This document shows, one piece after another, positions 53,162-61,535 of a stretch of 64,000 nt of DNA. The notes beneath the pieces are model-generated. The model worked only from the letters and a program-made list of their open reading frames with translations, was not told the origin of the DNA and did no database searches. Numbering within the stretch: the stretch's first letter is position 1; each line of letters starts with the position of its first letter. Position numbers and translations under genes: made by a program. This DNA comes from Streptomyces zhihengii. Its GTDB lineage: Bacteria; Actinomycetota; Actinomycetes; Streptomycetales; Streptomycetaceae. The stretch is from contig NZ_JAFEJA010000002.1 of NCBI RefSeq assembly GCF_016919245.1, positions 374,501 through 438,500 of the forward strand, in the 5' to 3' direction.

Positions 53162-54649
53162 TCAGGACAGCTCGCGCAGCGCCACGCCGATGGCGGCGAT
53201 CCCGTCCGTGAGGGCGCCCGGCGGGCCCGCCGCGTAGCCGAGGACGAGGCCCTGGGGGCCGGGCAGCCGCCGGTGCCAGGACAGCGGCTGGCACTTCACG
53301 CCGAGGTCCAGGGCCGCGGCGGCGAGCTCGGTGTCGGGGACGTCTCCCGCGTAGGTGACCGTCAGGTGCAGCCCGGCCGCGGCGCCGTGGACCACGGCCC
53401 CCGGCAGATGCCGGGCGATCGCCGCGATCATCGTGTCGCGGCGCCGCCGGTGCCGGCCGCGGAGCAGCCGTAGCTGCCGCTCCAGGTCGCCGGAGTCCAT
53501 CAGCCGGGCGAGCACGAGCTGGGGCAGCACCGCGTTGCCCAGGTCGTTGAAGCGCTTGGCGTCGGTCAGCGCAGCCCGGTGCCGCGGCGGCGGCACCATC
53601 CAGCCGATGCGCAGCGCCGGGGCCAGCAGCTTGGACACACTGCCCATGTAGCAGACCCGGTCGGCGAGCAGGGCGCGCAGCGCGGGCACCGGCGGCCGGT
53701 CGTAGCGGTGCTCCGCGTCGTAGTCGTCCTCCAGGATCAGCCCGCCCTCGGCCGCCCAGCGCAGCAGCTCCCGGCGGCGCTCCCCACTGGTGACGACACC
53801 GGTGGGGAACTGGTGGGCGGGGGTGAGCAGGACCGCGCGGGTGCCCGACGCGCGCAGCGCGTCGACGCGCACCCCGTCGCCGTCGACCGGCACCGGCCGG
53901 ACCCGGAGGCCGCCGTGGAGCAGATGCTGACGGGCCCCCAGCGAACCGGGGTCCTCCATCGCCACACAGTCGATGCCGTCCGCCTTCAGCACCGGGTGGA
54001 GCAGGGTGAGCGCCTGCGCGGTGCCGGCGACGACGAGGACGTCGTCCGCGTCCGCGCGGATGCCCCGGCTGCGGGCGAGCCACGCGGCGACGGCGCGGCG
54101 CAGCGGTGCGGCGCCGCGCGGATCCCCGTAGCCCAGGTCGCCGGCGGACAGCCCGGCGAGCACGGCCCGTTCGGCGCGCAGCCACGCCGTCCGGGGGAAG
54201 GCGGCGAGGTCGGGCCGCCCGGGGGTGAGGTCGATCCGGGCGGGCGCGGAGCGCAGGGCGTCGAAGACACCGGCGCCGGGTTCACCGGCGAACAGCGAGC
54301 CCCCGGCCGCCCGGGCGCGGGGCACGGGGGAGCCGCGGCGCTCCCGCGGCGGCGGGGGCGGCACGGCGACCACCACGGTGCCCCCGCGCCGGCGTCCCTC
54401 GACATGGCCGTCCTCGGTCAGCCGCCGGTACGCCTCGGTGACCACGCCCCGGGAGACGTGCAGGTCACCGGCGAGCACCCGGGTCGGCGGGAGCCGTGCG
54501 CCCACGCCCAGCCGGCCGTCGGCCATCGCCTCGCGCAGCCGTTCGGCGAGCCAGTCGGCCTTGCCTCCGGCGGGGGCGTCCCCGGCGTCGAGCTGAAGGA
54601 AGTCGGAGCCCCGTGTCCCCGCCCGCTCCTCGGAGTTCACCGGCCCCAT
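53162..54649 (-). CDS. MocR/PdxR family GntR-aminotransferase regulator
   Basis: 495 residues: N-terminal GntR winged HTH (WLAERLREAMADGRLGVGARLPPTRVLAGDLHVSRGVVTEAYRRL, about 33-90), a Pro-rich linker, then a fold-type I aminotransferase domain with YGDPRG, EDPGS, TPAHQFPTGVV, LEDDYDAEHRYD and PLP lysine K340 in GSVSKLLAP. MocR proteins sense PLP or amino compounds. It is third in a transcription unit with lysE and a B3/4 gene (74 bp gap), and may control amino-acid export. Confidence 0.85.
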   Translation of the reverse strand: MGPVNSEERAGTRGSDFLQLDAGDAPAGGKADWLAERLREAMADGRLGVGARLPPTRVLAGDLHVSRGVVTEAYRRLTEDGHVEGRRRGGTVVVAVPPPPPRERRGSPVPRARAAGGSLFAGEPGAGVFDALRSAPARIDLTPGRPDLAAFPRTAWLRAERAVLAGLSAGDLGYGDPRGAAPLRRAVAAWLARSRGIRADADDVLVVAGTAQALTLLHPVLKADGIDCVAMEDPGSLGARQHLLHGGLRVRPVPVDGDGVRVDALRASGTRAVLLTPAHQFPTGVVTSGERRRELLRWAAEGGLILEDDYDAEHRYDRPPVPALRALLADRVCYMGSVSKLLAPALRIGWMVPPPRHRAALTDAKRFNDLGNAVLPQLVLARLMDSGDLERQLRLLRGRHRRRRDTMIAAIARHLPGAVVHGAAAGLHLTVTYAGDVPDTELAAAALDLGVKCQPLSWHRRLPGPQGLVLGYAAGPPGALTDGIAAIGVALRELS

Positions 54650-54723
54650 GGTGCCACGCGCCCCGGACCCGGCGGCCCGCCCCCGTCGCGGGCCGCCGGG
54701 AGTCCGCGCGGCCACGGCACGGC

Positions 54724-55434
54724 TCAGCCGCCGAAGTCGAACTCGGGCGCGGAGGGCGTCAGCACGGCCGTCGCGGGAGCGGACGCCGGCCAGTGGGCGC
54801 GGAGGCCGGCGGCGATCGCGTCCAGCACCAGCGGCACGGTCTCCGCGCCGCCGTCGTGCATCGCCTCCGTCACCACCAGGATCCTGCGGGTGTGCCCGCC
54901 GACCGCCGAGTGCCCGCTCTGCCGGTGCGTCCAGCGCCGTGCGTGCGCCCGCCCGGCGGAGTCGGCGAACGTCACCTCGCCCGCGGCCGGGCGGTCCACG
55001 GCGCCGCCGAAGTCCTCGTAGTGCTCCTCGCCCGTGGCGTGCCGCACCTCCAGCAGGGGAGCGGCGATCCGGTCCGCGTCGAGGACGGCGACGGGCACGG
55101 CGTACGCGGCGGAGACCGCGTTGCACAGGTCGACGACCGGGTGGATGCGCGGCAGGTCCCCGCTCCTGCGCAGGCGCCGCAGCAGGGACTCCGACGCGCA
55201 CCGGTACTGCGTGGGCCGGAGCCCCATGGCGGCGAACGTCCGCCGCCAGGCGAGCACTTCGGGGAACTCGCTCTCGGTGGTGCCCGCCAGGCGGGCGACG
55301 GCGCGGGCCGTGTGGGCGCGGACGAGGCCGCCGGTGTCGGCGTCCGCGTCGACGCCGCAGGCGCTGAGCGCGCCCGCGCTGAGCCGCGGGTATCCGGACC
55401 GGACGGCGTCGGAGTGCCGGAAGCGCATGATCAC
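54724..55434 (-). CDS. B3/B4 tRNA-binding domain protein
   Basis: 236 residues forming a stand-alone B3/B4 domain as found in phenylalanyl-tRNA synthetase beta subunits, where it edits mischarged tRNA. Seen: RFRHSDAVRSGYP, FPEVLAWRRTFAAMGLRPTQYRCASESLLRRL, HPVVDLCNAVSAAYAVPVAVLD and GEEHYEDFGG. The role may be D-aminoacyl- or mischarged-tRNA editing (inference). GTG 55434 overlaps the lysE stop (GTGA); ATG 55428 is an alternative. Confidence 0.75.
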   Translation of the reverse strand: MIMRFRHSDAVRSGYPRLSAGALSACGVDADADTGGLVRAHTARAVARLAGTTESEFPEVLAWRRTFAAMGLRPTQYRCASESLLRRLRRSGDLPRIHPVVDLCNAVSAAYAVPVAVLDADRIAAPLLEVRHATGEEHYEDFGGAVDRPAAGEVTFADSAGRAHARRWTHRQSGHSAVGGHTRRILVVTEAMHDGGAETVPLVLDAIAAGLRAHWPASAPATAVLTPSAPEFDFGG

Positions 55435-56036
55435 GCCACCGCCAGCCGGGCGCCCAGGCCCACGAAGCACACGGCGAACACCCGGCGCAGACCGGTCAGC
55501 ACCCGGGGCCGGGCGAGCACCCGGTGCCGTACGGCGGCGGCGCACAGCCCGTACACGGCGAAGACGACGAAGGTCAGGCCCATGAAGACGCCGCCGAGGG
55601 CGAGCAGATCGCGCGCCGAGCCCTGCCCGCCGCCGGGGACGAACTGCGGCAGGAAGGCGACGAAGAACATCGTGAGCTTCGGGTTCAGCAGGTTCAGCAG
55701 CACGCCCGATGCGATGACCCGGGCGGCGGGGCGGGGTGCCGTGTCCCGCTCCACGACGAGGGCGTCCTTGTCACGGAGCGTCGACCACGCCATGTACAGC
55801 AGATACGCGACGCCCAGGTACTTCACCGTCTCGTAGGCGACGGCGCTGGTGTGCAGCAGCGCCGCGAGCCCGGTGACCGTCGCCACCAGATGGGGGACGA
55901 TCCCCACGGTGCAGGCGAACGCGGCGACGACGCCCGCCCGCCGCCCGTGGGACAGCCCGGCGGCGAGCGTGTACACCACGCCGGTGCCGGGGGTCACCAC
56001 CACGATCAGGGTGGTGAGCAGGAACGCGACACTCAC
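55431..56036 (-). CDS. LysE/RhtB family amino-acid exporter
   Basis: 201 residues with about six membrane helices and the family motif at the N-terminus (FLLTTLIVVVTPGTGVVYTLAAGLSHGRRAG). Also NPKLTMFFVAFLPQFV, typical of RhtB/LysE translocators that pump out amino acids such as homoserine or threonine. GTG 56036 has GGAGG 6-7 nt upstream. First gene of lysE-B3/4-mocR. Confidence 0.85.
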   Translation of the reverse strand: MSVAFLLTTLIVVVTPGTGVVYTLAAGLSHGRRAGVVAAFACTVGIVPHLVATVTGLAALLHTSAVAYETVKYLGVAYLLYMAWSTLRDKDALVVERDTAPRPAARVIASGVLLNLLNPKLTMFFVAFLPQFVPGGGQGSARDLLALGGVFMGLTFVVFAVYGLCAAAVRHRVLARPRVLTGLRRVFAVCFVGLGARLAVA

Positions 56037-56421
56037 GAGGAACCTCCGCGATGTTCGGGGACGCCTCCACCCTGCCGTCTCCTTGGCCCGCTCCACAGAG
56101 CCAAAGAAGGGCCTGATCACCGGTCCATAAGAACCCCGGACTCCACCGTGCCCGGTGCGCCCGGGCGGCCTGCCGGCACCCCGGCCGGGGCGGCGCCGAC
56201 GGGCACGGCCCCGCGTCAAACATCGCCGCGGCGTGGCGTGGGGTCGCCCGGGTGAAAAATGACGCCGCGTCACTCAGGGGGCCCACGCCGTGACCCGGAT
56301 GCCGCACGCTCCGGTGGTGCGCTCCCGGCATCGGGCTGACGGTGATTCACGTCGCCCATGCGATCCGATGAGCCGACGACATGACGGCTCGCGCAGCAGC
56401 GACGAAAGGAAAGGCTTCACC
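56037..56421. other. Divergent promoter region of lysE and the repeat-protein gene
   Basis: 385 bp with no gene. TGACG-CCG-CGTCA (56260-56272), a 13-bp dyad behind an AAAAA tract, is the clearest element and is a candidate operator. The repeat-protein gene has a purine-rich ribosome binding site GAAAGGAAAGG ending 8 nt before its ATG. Confidence 0.5.
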
Positions 56422-57267
56422 ATGCGCTCTGCCCGCATTCTGCTTGCCTCGGCCGTCGCCACGGCCGCCCTCACGGTCTCGGGACCCGCCGCGTACGCCA
56501 TGGCCCTCGCCGACGACACCGGCAAGGACTCCTCCTCCAGCAGCGGCAAGTACTCCAAGGAGGACTCCGACTCCTCCGGCTACGAGAAGGAGTCGGACGG
56601 CGAGAAGAAGTCCTGGAAGCACGACAAGCCCCACGGCGGCGTCCACGCCGGTGGCGGTGCGCTCGCCGGTGTGACCGGTGACGACTGGAGCAAGGACGAC
56701 TCGGAGAAGTCGGACGGCGAGAAGAAGTCCTGGAAGCACGACAAGCCCCACGGCGGCGTCCACGCCGGTGGCGGTGCGCTCGCCGGTGTGACCGGTGACG
56801 ACTGGAGCAAGGACGACTCGGAGAAGTCGGACGGCGAGAAGAAGTCCTGGAAGCACGACAAGCCGCACGGTGGTGTGCACACCGGTGGCGGTGCGCTCGC
56901 CGGTGTGACCGGTGACGACTGGAGCAAGGACGACTCGGAGAAGTCGGACGGCGAGAAGAAGTCCTGGAAGCACGACAAGCCCCACGGCGGCGTCCACGCC
57001 GGTGGCGGTGCGCTCGCCGACGTGTCGGGCGACGAGACGGCCCGCGAGGGCAAGGAGTCGTCCGGCTCCGGCAAGTGGGAGAAGGAGTCGGGCGACGAGG
57101 AGAAGTCCTGGAAGCACGACAAGCCGAAGGGCGGCGTCCACACCGGCGGCGGCGGCACCGCGCTGTCCGGCGGCGGCCTCGCCGCGGGCGCGGTCCTGCT
57201 GCTCGGCGGCATCGGCGCCGGCGCGCTGGTCATGCGCCGCCGCGGTGTGAGCGGCACCGCCGCCTGA
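56422..57267 (+). CDS. Exported protein with five His-bearing repeats and C-terminal membrane anchor
   Basis: 281 residues. A Sec signal (cleavage near residue 26-30) is followed by a Ser/Lys/Asp/Glu-rich stretch and repeats beginning SWKHDKPHGGVH at residues 64, 103, 142, 181 and 229. The first three intervals are exactly 39 residues; the last repeat is divergent. Each holds three histidines plus Gly-rich GGGALAGVTGDDW. It ends with a hydrophobic helix (about 252-272) and RRR, the layout of a sorted wall protein, but no LPxTG or LAxTG is visible. Function unknown; metal binding is possible. A class F sortase gene follows. Confidence 0.8.
   Translation: MRSARILLASAVATAALTVSGPAAYAMALADDTGKDSSSSSGKYSKEDSDSSGYEKESDGEKKSWKHDKPHGGVHAGGGALAGVTGDDWSKDDSEKSDGEKKSWKHDKPHGGVHAGGGALAGVTGDDWSKDDSEKSDGEKKSWKHDKPHGGVHTGGGALAGVTGDDWSKDDSEKSDGEKKSWKHDKPHGGVHAGGGALADVSGDETAREGKESSGSGKWEKESGDEEKSWKHDKPKGGVHTGGGGTALSGGGLAAGAVLLLGGIGAGALVMRRRGVSGTAA
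56611..57096 (+). repeat. 117-bp coding tandem repeat
   Basis: Units start at 56611, 56728, 56845 and 56962 (117-bp spacing), with a fifth partial unit at 57106. Copies 1, 2 and 4 are nearly identical; copy 3 has several synonymous changes in its PHGGVH part, suggesting selection on protein. Confidence 0.9.
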
Positions 57268-57378
57268 TCCCTCCCCGAGGACGCCCTTGTCGCGGTCGTC
57301 GTCCTTCCGGACGGCGGCCGCGACGTCCGTTCATCCCCTCCGGCAGCCCTCCCCGGCAGCGAAAGGTACGACGCCCGC

Positions 57379-58095
57379 ATGGCCCCGCACCACTCACCCC
57401 CGCAGCCCCCCGTCACCTCCCGCTCGCTCGCCCGCGCCCTGCTCGGGCCCGCCGTGGCGGCGCTCCTCGGCTTCCTGCTGATGTACAACTCCTTCGGCTC
57501 CTCCACCGACGCCAAGCCCTCCGCCGGGCCGGCCGTGTCCGTGCCCACGAGCAGGGCTCCCGCGGATCCCGCGGCCTCCGGCCCGGCCGCCGAGAACAGG
57601 GCGACGCCCCTCGTCGAACCGCTCTCCCTGGAGAGGTCCGAGCCCCAGCGGATCAAGATCCCCCGGATCGCGGTCGACGCACCCTTCATGGGCCTGTCCA
57701 TCGGCCCCTCCGGCATGCTCGACGCCCCGCCGCCGGACGACCGCAACCTGGTCGGCTGGTGGCAGGAGGGGGTCACCCCGGGCGAACTGGGCACCTCGAT
57801 CGTGGCCGGGCACGTGGACACCCGGACGGGGCCGGCGGTGTTCCTGCTGCTGCCCACGCTGAAGGCCGGCGACACGGTGGACATCGTCCGGGAGGACGGC
57901 TCCACCGCGACGTTCGTCGTCGACTCCGTCGAGAACTTCAGCAAGGCGTCGTTCCCGAACGACCGGGTGTACGCGGACACACCGGACGCGCAGCTCCGGC
58001 TGATCACCTGCGGCGGCGAGTACGACCGCAAGGCGAAGGACTACAAGGAGAACGTGGTGGTCTTCGCGCATCTCGACTCGGTGAAGCAGCCGTAG
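57379..58095 (+). CDS. Class F sortase
   Basis: 238 residues: an N-terminal membrane anchor (LGPAVAALLGFLLMYNSFG, about 22-40), a disordered Pro/Ala/Ser linker, and a sortase beta barrel with H145 (IVAGHVDT), C211 (RLITCGG) and R217 (EYDRK). Sortases link proteins to the cell wall by transpeptidation. The substrate may be the repeat protein encoded 111 bp upstream on the same strand, although that protein lacks a standard sorting motif. ATG 57379 with GAAAGG upstream. Confidence 0.88.
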   Translation: MAPHHSPPQPPVTSRSLARALLGPAVAALLGFLLMYNSFGSSTDAKPSAGPAVSVPTSRAPADPAASGPAAENRATPLVEPLSLERSEPQRIKIPRIAVDAPFMGLSIGPSGMLDAPPPDDRNLVGWWQEGVTPGELGTSIVAGHVDTRTGPAVFLLLPTLKAGDTVDIVREDGSTATFVVDSVENFSKASFPNDRVYADTPDAQLRLITCGGEYDRKAKDYKENVVVFAHLDSVKQP

Positions 58096-58125
58096 CCGCA
58101 GGTCACGCGCGATCTCCGGCACCGG

Positions 58126-58142
58126 ATACCCCCACGGTGTAT
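58126..58142. promoter_or_regulatory. Degenerate second CsoR-like site
   Basis: ATACCCCCACGGTGTAT has the ATAC/GTAT ends and 17-bp size of the good site 56 bp downstream, but an imperfect centre. Confidence 0.35.
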
Positions 58143-58173
58143 GCCCACGTGCCGATTCCCGTCCGGATCCCGC

Positions 58174-58201
58174 TTGACGCCATACCCCTAGGGGGTATGG
58201 T
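58174..58201 (+). promoter_or_regulatory. Copper-type (CsoR) operator within a promoter
   Basis: TTGACG (58174-58179) and TATGGT (58196-58201) are spaced by 16 bp, and ATACCCCTAGGGGGTAT (58182-58198) fills the spacer. The dyad matches the CsoR operator of actinomycetes (TACCC...GGGTA type). CsoR leaves DNA when Cu(I) binds, so the next gene should be copper-induced. Confidence 0.75.
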
Positions 58202-58247
58202 TGGGCTCATGGGTCGCGGCAGGAGCGGCCCCGATCGAGGAGTGGTC

Positions 58248-59234
58248 ATGAGGACCGGTGCCAGGATCACGGCGTTCGCGGCCGCGCTCGCGGCGGCCTT
58301 CGGGACGGCGTACGGCGTGGGTCAGGGCATCGACCCCGTCGTCGCCGAGGCCGAGCCGCCGCGGCACACCGTCCACCGGCCCGAGGGGCAGCCGGAGGCG
58401 GGACGGGAGACGGGCGCCGCGCACACCGGCGACCACGGCGCGGCGGCGGAGCCGGGCGGTCTGCGGATCTCCGACCAGGGCTTCACCCTCGACCTGCGGA
58501 CGCCCCGCCTCGCCGCCGGCCGCCCCGGCGAGCTGCGCTTCACGGTGACCGACGACCGCACGGGGCGCGCGGTCACCGACTACCGCCGCGAGCACGGCAA
58601 GGAGCTCCACCTGATCGTCGCCTCGCGCGACCTCTCCACCTACCGTCACCTCCACCCGGAGCGCGCCGCCGACGGCACCTGGTCCACCCCGGTGAACCTG
58701 CCCGAGGCCGGCGGCTACCGGGTGTTCGCCGACTTCGTGCCGCGCACGGGCGCCCCCGAGGGCCTGACCCTCGGCGCCGACCTGGCCGTCTCCGGCGCCG
58801 CCGACCCGGCCCCGCTGCCCCGCGCGGCGGCCACCGCGGAGGTCGACGGGTACCGGGTCACGCTGAAGGGGTCCCTCAGCCCCGGCGCGTCCCGGGAGCT
58901 CACCCTGAGCGTCAGCAAGGACGGCCGGCCGGTCACCGACCTCCAGCCGTACCTCGGCGCCTACGGGCACCTGGTGGCGCTGCGGGCCGGGGACCTCGCC
59001 TATCTCCACGTCCACCCGAACGGCGAGCCCGGGGACGGCACGACCCGGCCCGGGCCGGAGGTCTCGTTCTCCGCGACCGCCCCCTCCCAGGGCTCCTACC
59101 GGCTGTTCCTCGACTTCCGTCACGGCGGCACCGTCCGCACCGCGCCCTTCACCGTCACCACCGACGGGGCCGTCGCACCGGCGCCGTCAAAGGACGGCGG
59201 CCACCCGGCGGAGGGCGACGGACACACCCACTGA
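58248..59234 (+). CDS. Secreted copper-associated protein (YtkA/heavy-metal-linked type)
   Basis: 328-residue precursor with a signal sequence (about 1-32: ITAFAAALAAAFGTAYGVG). Two beta-sandwich halves follow, each with a histidine pattern: ELHLIVASRDLSTYRHLHPE (about 120-140) and GHLVALRAGDLAYLHVHPNGEP (about 242-265), and a C-terminal HTH tail (GDGHTH). Relatives lie next to copper ATPases and YtkA-like genes. The CsoR operator upstream supports a role in copper binding or delivery outside the cell. ATG 58248 has GAGGAG; an in-frame ATG at 58209 is less likely. Confidence 0.78.
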   Translation: MRTGARITAFAAALAAAFGTAYGVGQGIDPVVAEAEPPRHTVHRPEGQPEAGRETGAAHTGDHGAAAEPGGLRISDQGFTLDLRTPRLAAGRPGELRFTVTDDRTGRAVTDYRREHGKELHLIVASRDLSTYRHLHPERAADGTWSTPVNLPEAGGYRVFADFVPRTGAPEGLTLGADLAVSGAADPAPLPRAAATAEVDGYRVTLKGSLSPGASRELTLSVSKDGRPVTDLQPYLGAYGHLVALRAGDLAYLHVHPNGEPGDGTTRPGPEVSFSATAPSQGSYRLFLDFRHGGTVRTAPFTVTTDGAVAPAPSKDGGHPAEGDGHTH

Positions 59235-59248
59235 CGTGCGGCAACCGC

Positions 59249-59300
59249 ACACGGCGCCGGCGGCCGCCCCCCGCGAAGGGGGCGGCCGCCGGCGCCGTGT
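59249..59300. terminator. Very long perfect hairpin, bidirectional
   Basis: About 22 bp of perfect stem (ACACGGCGCCGGCGGCCGCC on the left arm) around CGCGAA-like loop. It lies 15 bp past one stop codon and 12 bp before the converging one. Confidence 0.9.
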
Positions 59301-59311
59301 ACGGGGCGTGT

Positions 59312-60793
59312 TCAGGCCCGGGGCGCCGGGGCCCCGTCCGCCGGGGCGAGGGACGGCGATGCCGCCTCCGCCAGGTGGTCGGCGGGGCCGTCCGGGTCCG
59401 TGAGCCGGTTCAGCCGGCCCGGCACGTCGAAGCCGACGAGCGCGACCACGATCACCGTGCCGGCGAAGGTGAGCACCGCGAGCGCCCGGCCGAGGTCCAT
59501 GCCCGACGCCAGATGCGCGCCGAGCACCGGGGCGACCGCACCGCCGAGCGCTCCGACGTTGTAGGTGAAGCCGAGCGCGGCGCCGCGGCTCTCGGTCGGG
59601 AAGTGGCCGCCGATCCAGCGGGGGAGCAGACCCGAGATGCCGAAGCTGGTCGCCTGGAGCACGAAGAGCAGCGCGCCGAGCAGCAGCAGGTTGTCGCGGA
59701 CGGCGAAGACCGGGAAGACGAAGACGAGCGAGCCGAGCAGGGTGAAGGCGTACGCCTTGCGGGCGCCGATCCGGTCGCCGAGGAAGCCCGCGACCCAGCA
59801 GCCGACCATGGTGCCGAAGCCGGCGAAGTAGAGCACGTCGGTGACCTGGTCGGTGGTGTAGCCGAGCTCGGTCTTCAGATAGGTCGGCAGCAGGGCCTGG
59901 ATCGGCCAGGAGTACAGGAAGGCGAAGAAGATCGTCACGATCATCGCCAGATAGAGCACCCAGCTGCGGCGGCCGCCGAGCTGCACCGCGAACGCGGCCA
60001 GGCACAGGCCCGCCACCACCGACAGGACCGGGACCGCGCCGTCGCCGAGCGGGGTGAACACGGCGAACAGGGCCACCGAGGCGAGGGTCGCGAGGACGAG
60101 GTTGACCACGGCCAGCGCCGGCGTGCGGAACAGCGGACGGAACGGGTTGGGGCGTGCGCCCTTCTCCTCCACGGCCTCGGTCCACTCCGCCGCCTCGGGC
60201 AGGGCGCGCCGCATCCACAGGGCGATGACGATCGGCACGATGCCGATGTAGAACATCCAGCGCCAGCCCAGTGCGGGCACCACCCAGTTGTAGACCTGCG
60301 CCGCGAGCACCGAGCCGATGGAGAAGCCGGAGATCAGGAAGCCGCTGGCGCGGCTGCGGACGCGGGCGGGCCAGCTCTCCATCACATAGGTGGCGCTCGC
60401 GCTGTACTCGCCGGCCATGCCCATGCCGATGGCGAGCCGGGCGACGAAGAGGCTGGTGTAGTCCCAGGCGAAGCCGCAGGCGAAGGTGCCCAGCGAGTAG
60501 AGCAGGATGCTGAGCACCATCGACAGCTTGCGGCCGTAGCGGTCGCCGACCGCGCCGAGTATCGCGCCGCCGAGCCAGCGGGTGATGAAGGCGCCGGAGA
60601 CCAGGCTGGCCGCCTGCACCGTGCTCAGCCCGAACTCGTCGCTGATCTCCGTCAGCACGAGCGTGATCAGCACGAAGTCGAAGCCGTCGAGGACGTAGCC
60701 GATCCAGGCGGCGGTGAACGACTTCCATTGGGTGGGGGTGACCTCGCGGTACCACGGCAGCGCGCGGGCGGCGGGGCGGTCGGTGTTGTGCAC
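59312..60793 (-). CDS. MFS transporter, sialic-acid (NanT-like) type
   Basis: 493 residues with 12 to 14 predicted membrane helices. The MFS loop motif GAVGDRYGRKLSM is between helices 2 and 3, and a second GFLGDRIGARKAYAF at the half-way repeat. The start (TPTQWKSFTAAWIGYVLDGFDFVLITLV) fits the sugar-acid/sialate porter group of MFS. Last gene of the row aldolase-kinase-epimerase-transporter, 55 bp after nanE, hence most likely N-acetylneuraminate uptake. Confidence 0.8.
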   Translation of the reverse strand: MHNTDRPAARALPWYREVTPTQWKSFTAAWIGYVLDGFDFVLITLVLTEISDEFGLSTVQAASLVSGAFITRWLGGAILGAVGDRYGRKLSMVLSILLYSLGTFACGFAWDYTSLFVARLAIGMGMAGEYSASATYVMESWPARVRSRASGFLISGFSIGSVLAAQVYNWVVPALGWRWMFYIGIVPIVIALWMRRALPEAAEWTEAVEEKGARPNPFRPLFRTPALAVVNLVLATLASVALFAVFTPLGDGAVPVLSVVAGLCLAAFAVQLGGRRSWVLYLAMIVTIFFAFLYSWPIQALLPTYLKTELGYTTDQVTDVLYFAGFGTMVGCWVAGFLGDRIGARKAYAFTLLGSLVFVFPVFAVRDNLLLLGALLFVLQATSFGISGLLPRWIGGHFPTESRGAALGFTYNVGALGGAVAPVLGAHLASGMDLGRALAVLTFAGTVIVVALVGFDVPGRLNRLTDPDGPADHLAEAASPSLAPADGAPAPRA

Positions 60794-60848
60794 GGTTTCT
60801 CCAGAATGCGGGACGGGCTCTCCGTCGAGCCGGCGCGCGGGCAGTACG

Positions 60849-61535
60849 TTACGGCCGGCCGAGGCCCTTGGCGAAGGTCCTGGTCAGTGCGGTGGGGGCG
60901 GTGATGGCGGTGCCGACGACGACACTGTGGGCGCCGCGGGCGAGCGCCTCGGCGGCGTGGGCGGGGGTGGCGATGCGGCCCTCGGCGACGACGGGGACGG
61001 CGATCGCCGCGGCGAGCCGCTCGACCAGGTCGAGGTCCGGGCCGTCCTGGACGGGGGAGCCGGGGGCGTAGCCGGAGAGGGTGGTGGACACCAGGTCCGC
61101 GCCCTCCTCGGCGGCCCGGACGCCCTCGGCGAGGGTGGCGACATCCGCCATGACGAGGGCGCCGGCCGCGTGCACGGCCGCCACGATCCCGGCGAAGGTG
61201 TCGCCGTCGGGGCGCGGCCGGCCGGTGGCGTCGGCGGCCACCACCGCGGCGCCGGCCTCGGCGACGGCGAGGGCGTGGCGGACGGTCGGTGTGATGTGGA
61301 CACCGGTGCCACCGTCCTTCCACAGGCCCACGACCGGCAGGCGGCAGGCCGCCGTGATCGCGGCGACGACCTCGGGCGCGTTGGCGCGGACGGCGGCGGC
61401 GCCGCCCGCCTCGGCTGCGAGGGCGAGGCGCACCAGGGTCCCGGTGTGCCGCATCGGATCGCCTTCCGGGGCCTGGCAGGACACGATCAGCCGGCCGCCG
61501 ACGGTGTCGGTGAATCCGGCGGGCGCAGAGGTCAT
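60849..61535 (-). CDS. nanE: N-acetylmannosamine-6-phosphate 2-epimerase
   Basis: 228 residues, a small TIM barrel of the NanE family that turns ManNAc-6-P into GlcNAc-6-P. Marks: LIVSCQAPEGDPM at the start, RANAPEVVAAI, LPVVGLWKDG, VVAADATGRPRPDG, LVMADVATLAEG, STTLSGY and VVAEGRIATPAHAAEAL. ATG 61535 overlaps the nanK stop (ATGA). Confidence 0.92.
   Translation of the reverse strand: MTSAPAGFTDTVGGRLIVSCQAPEGDPMRHTGTLVRLALAAEAGGAAAVRANAPEVVAAITAACRLPVVGLWKDGGTGVHITPTVRHALAVAEAGAAVVAADATGRPRPDGDTFAGIVAAVHAAGALVMADVATLAEGVRAAEEGADLVSTTLSGYAPGSPVQDGPDLDLVERLAAAIAVPVVAEGRIATPAHAAEALARGAHSVVVGTAITAPTALTRTFAKGLGRP

Noticed and set aside
52680..53237. Possible protein encoded by the 163-bp repeats
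   Set aside because: The period (163) is not a multiple of three, so repeats would change frame; the composition is only Arg/Pro/Ala/Gly.
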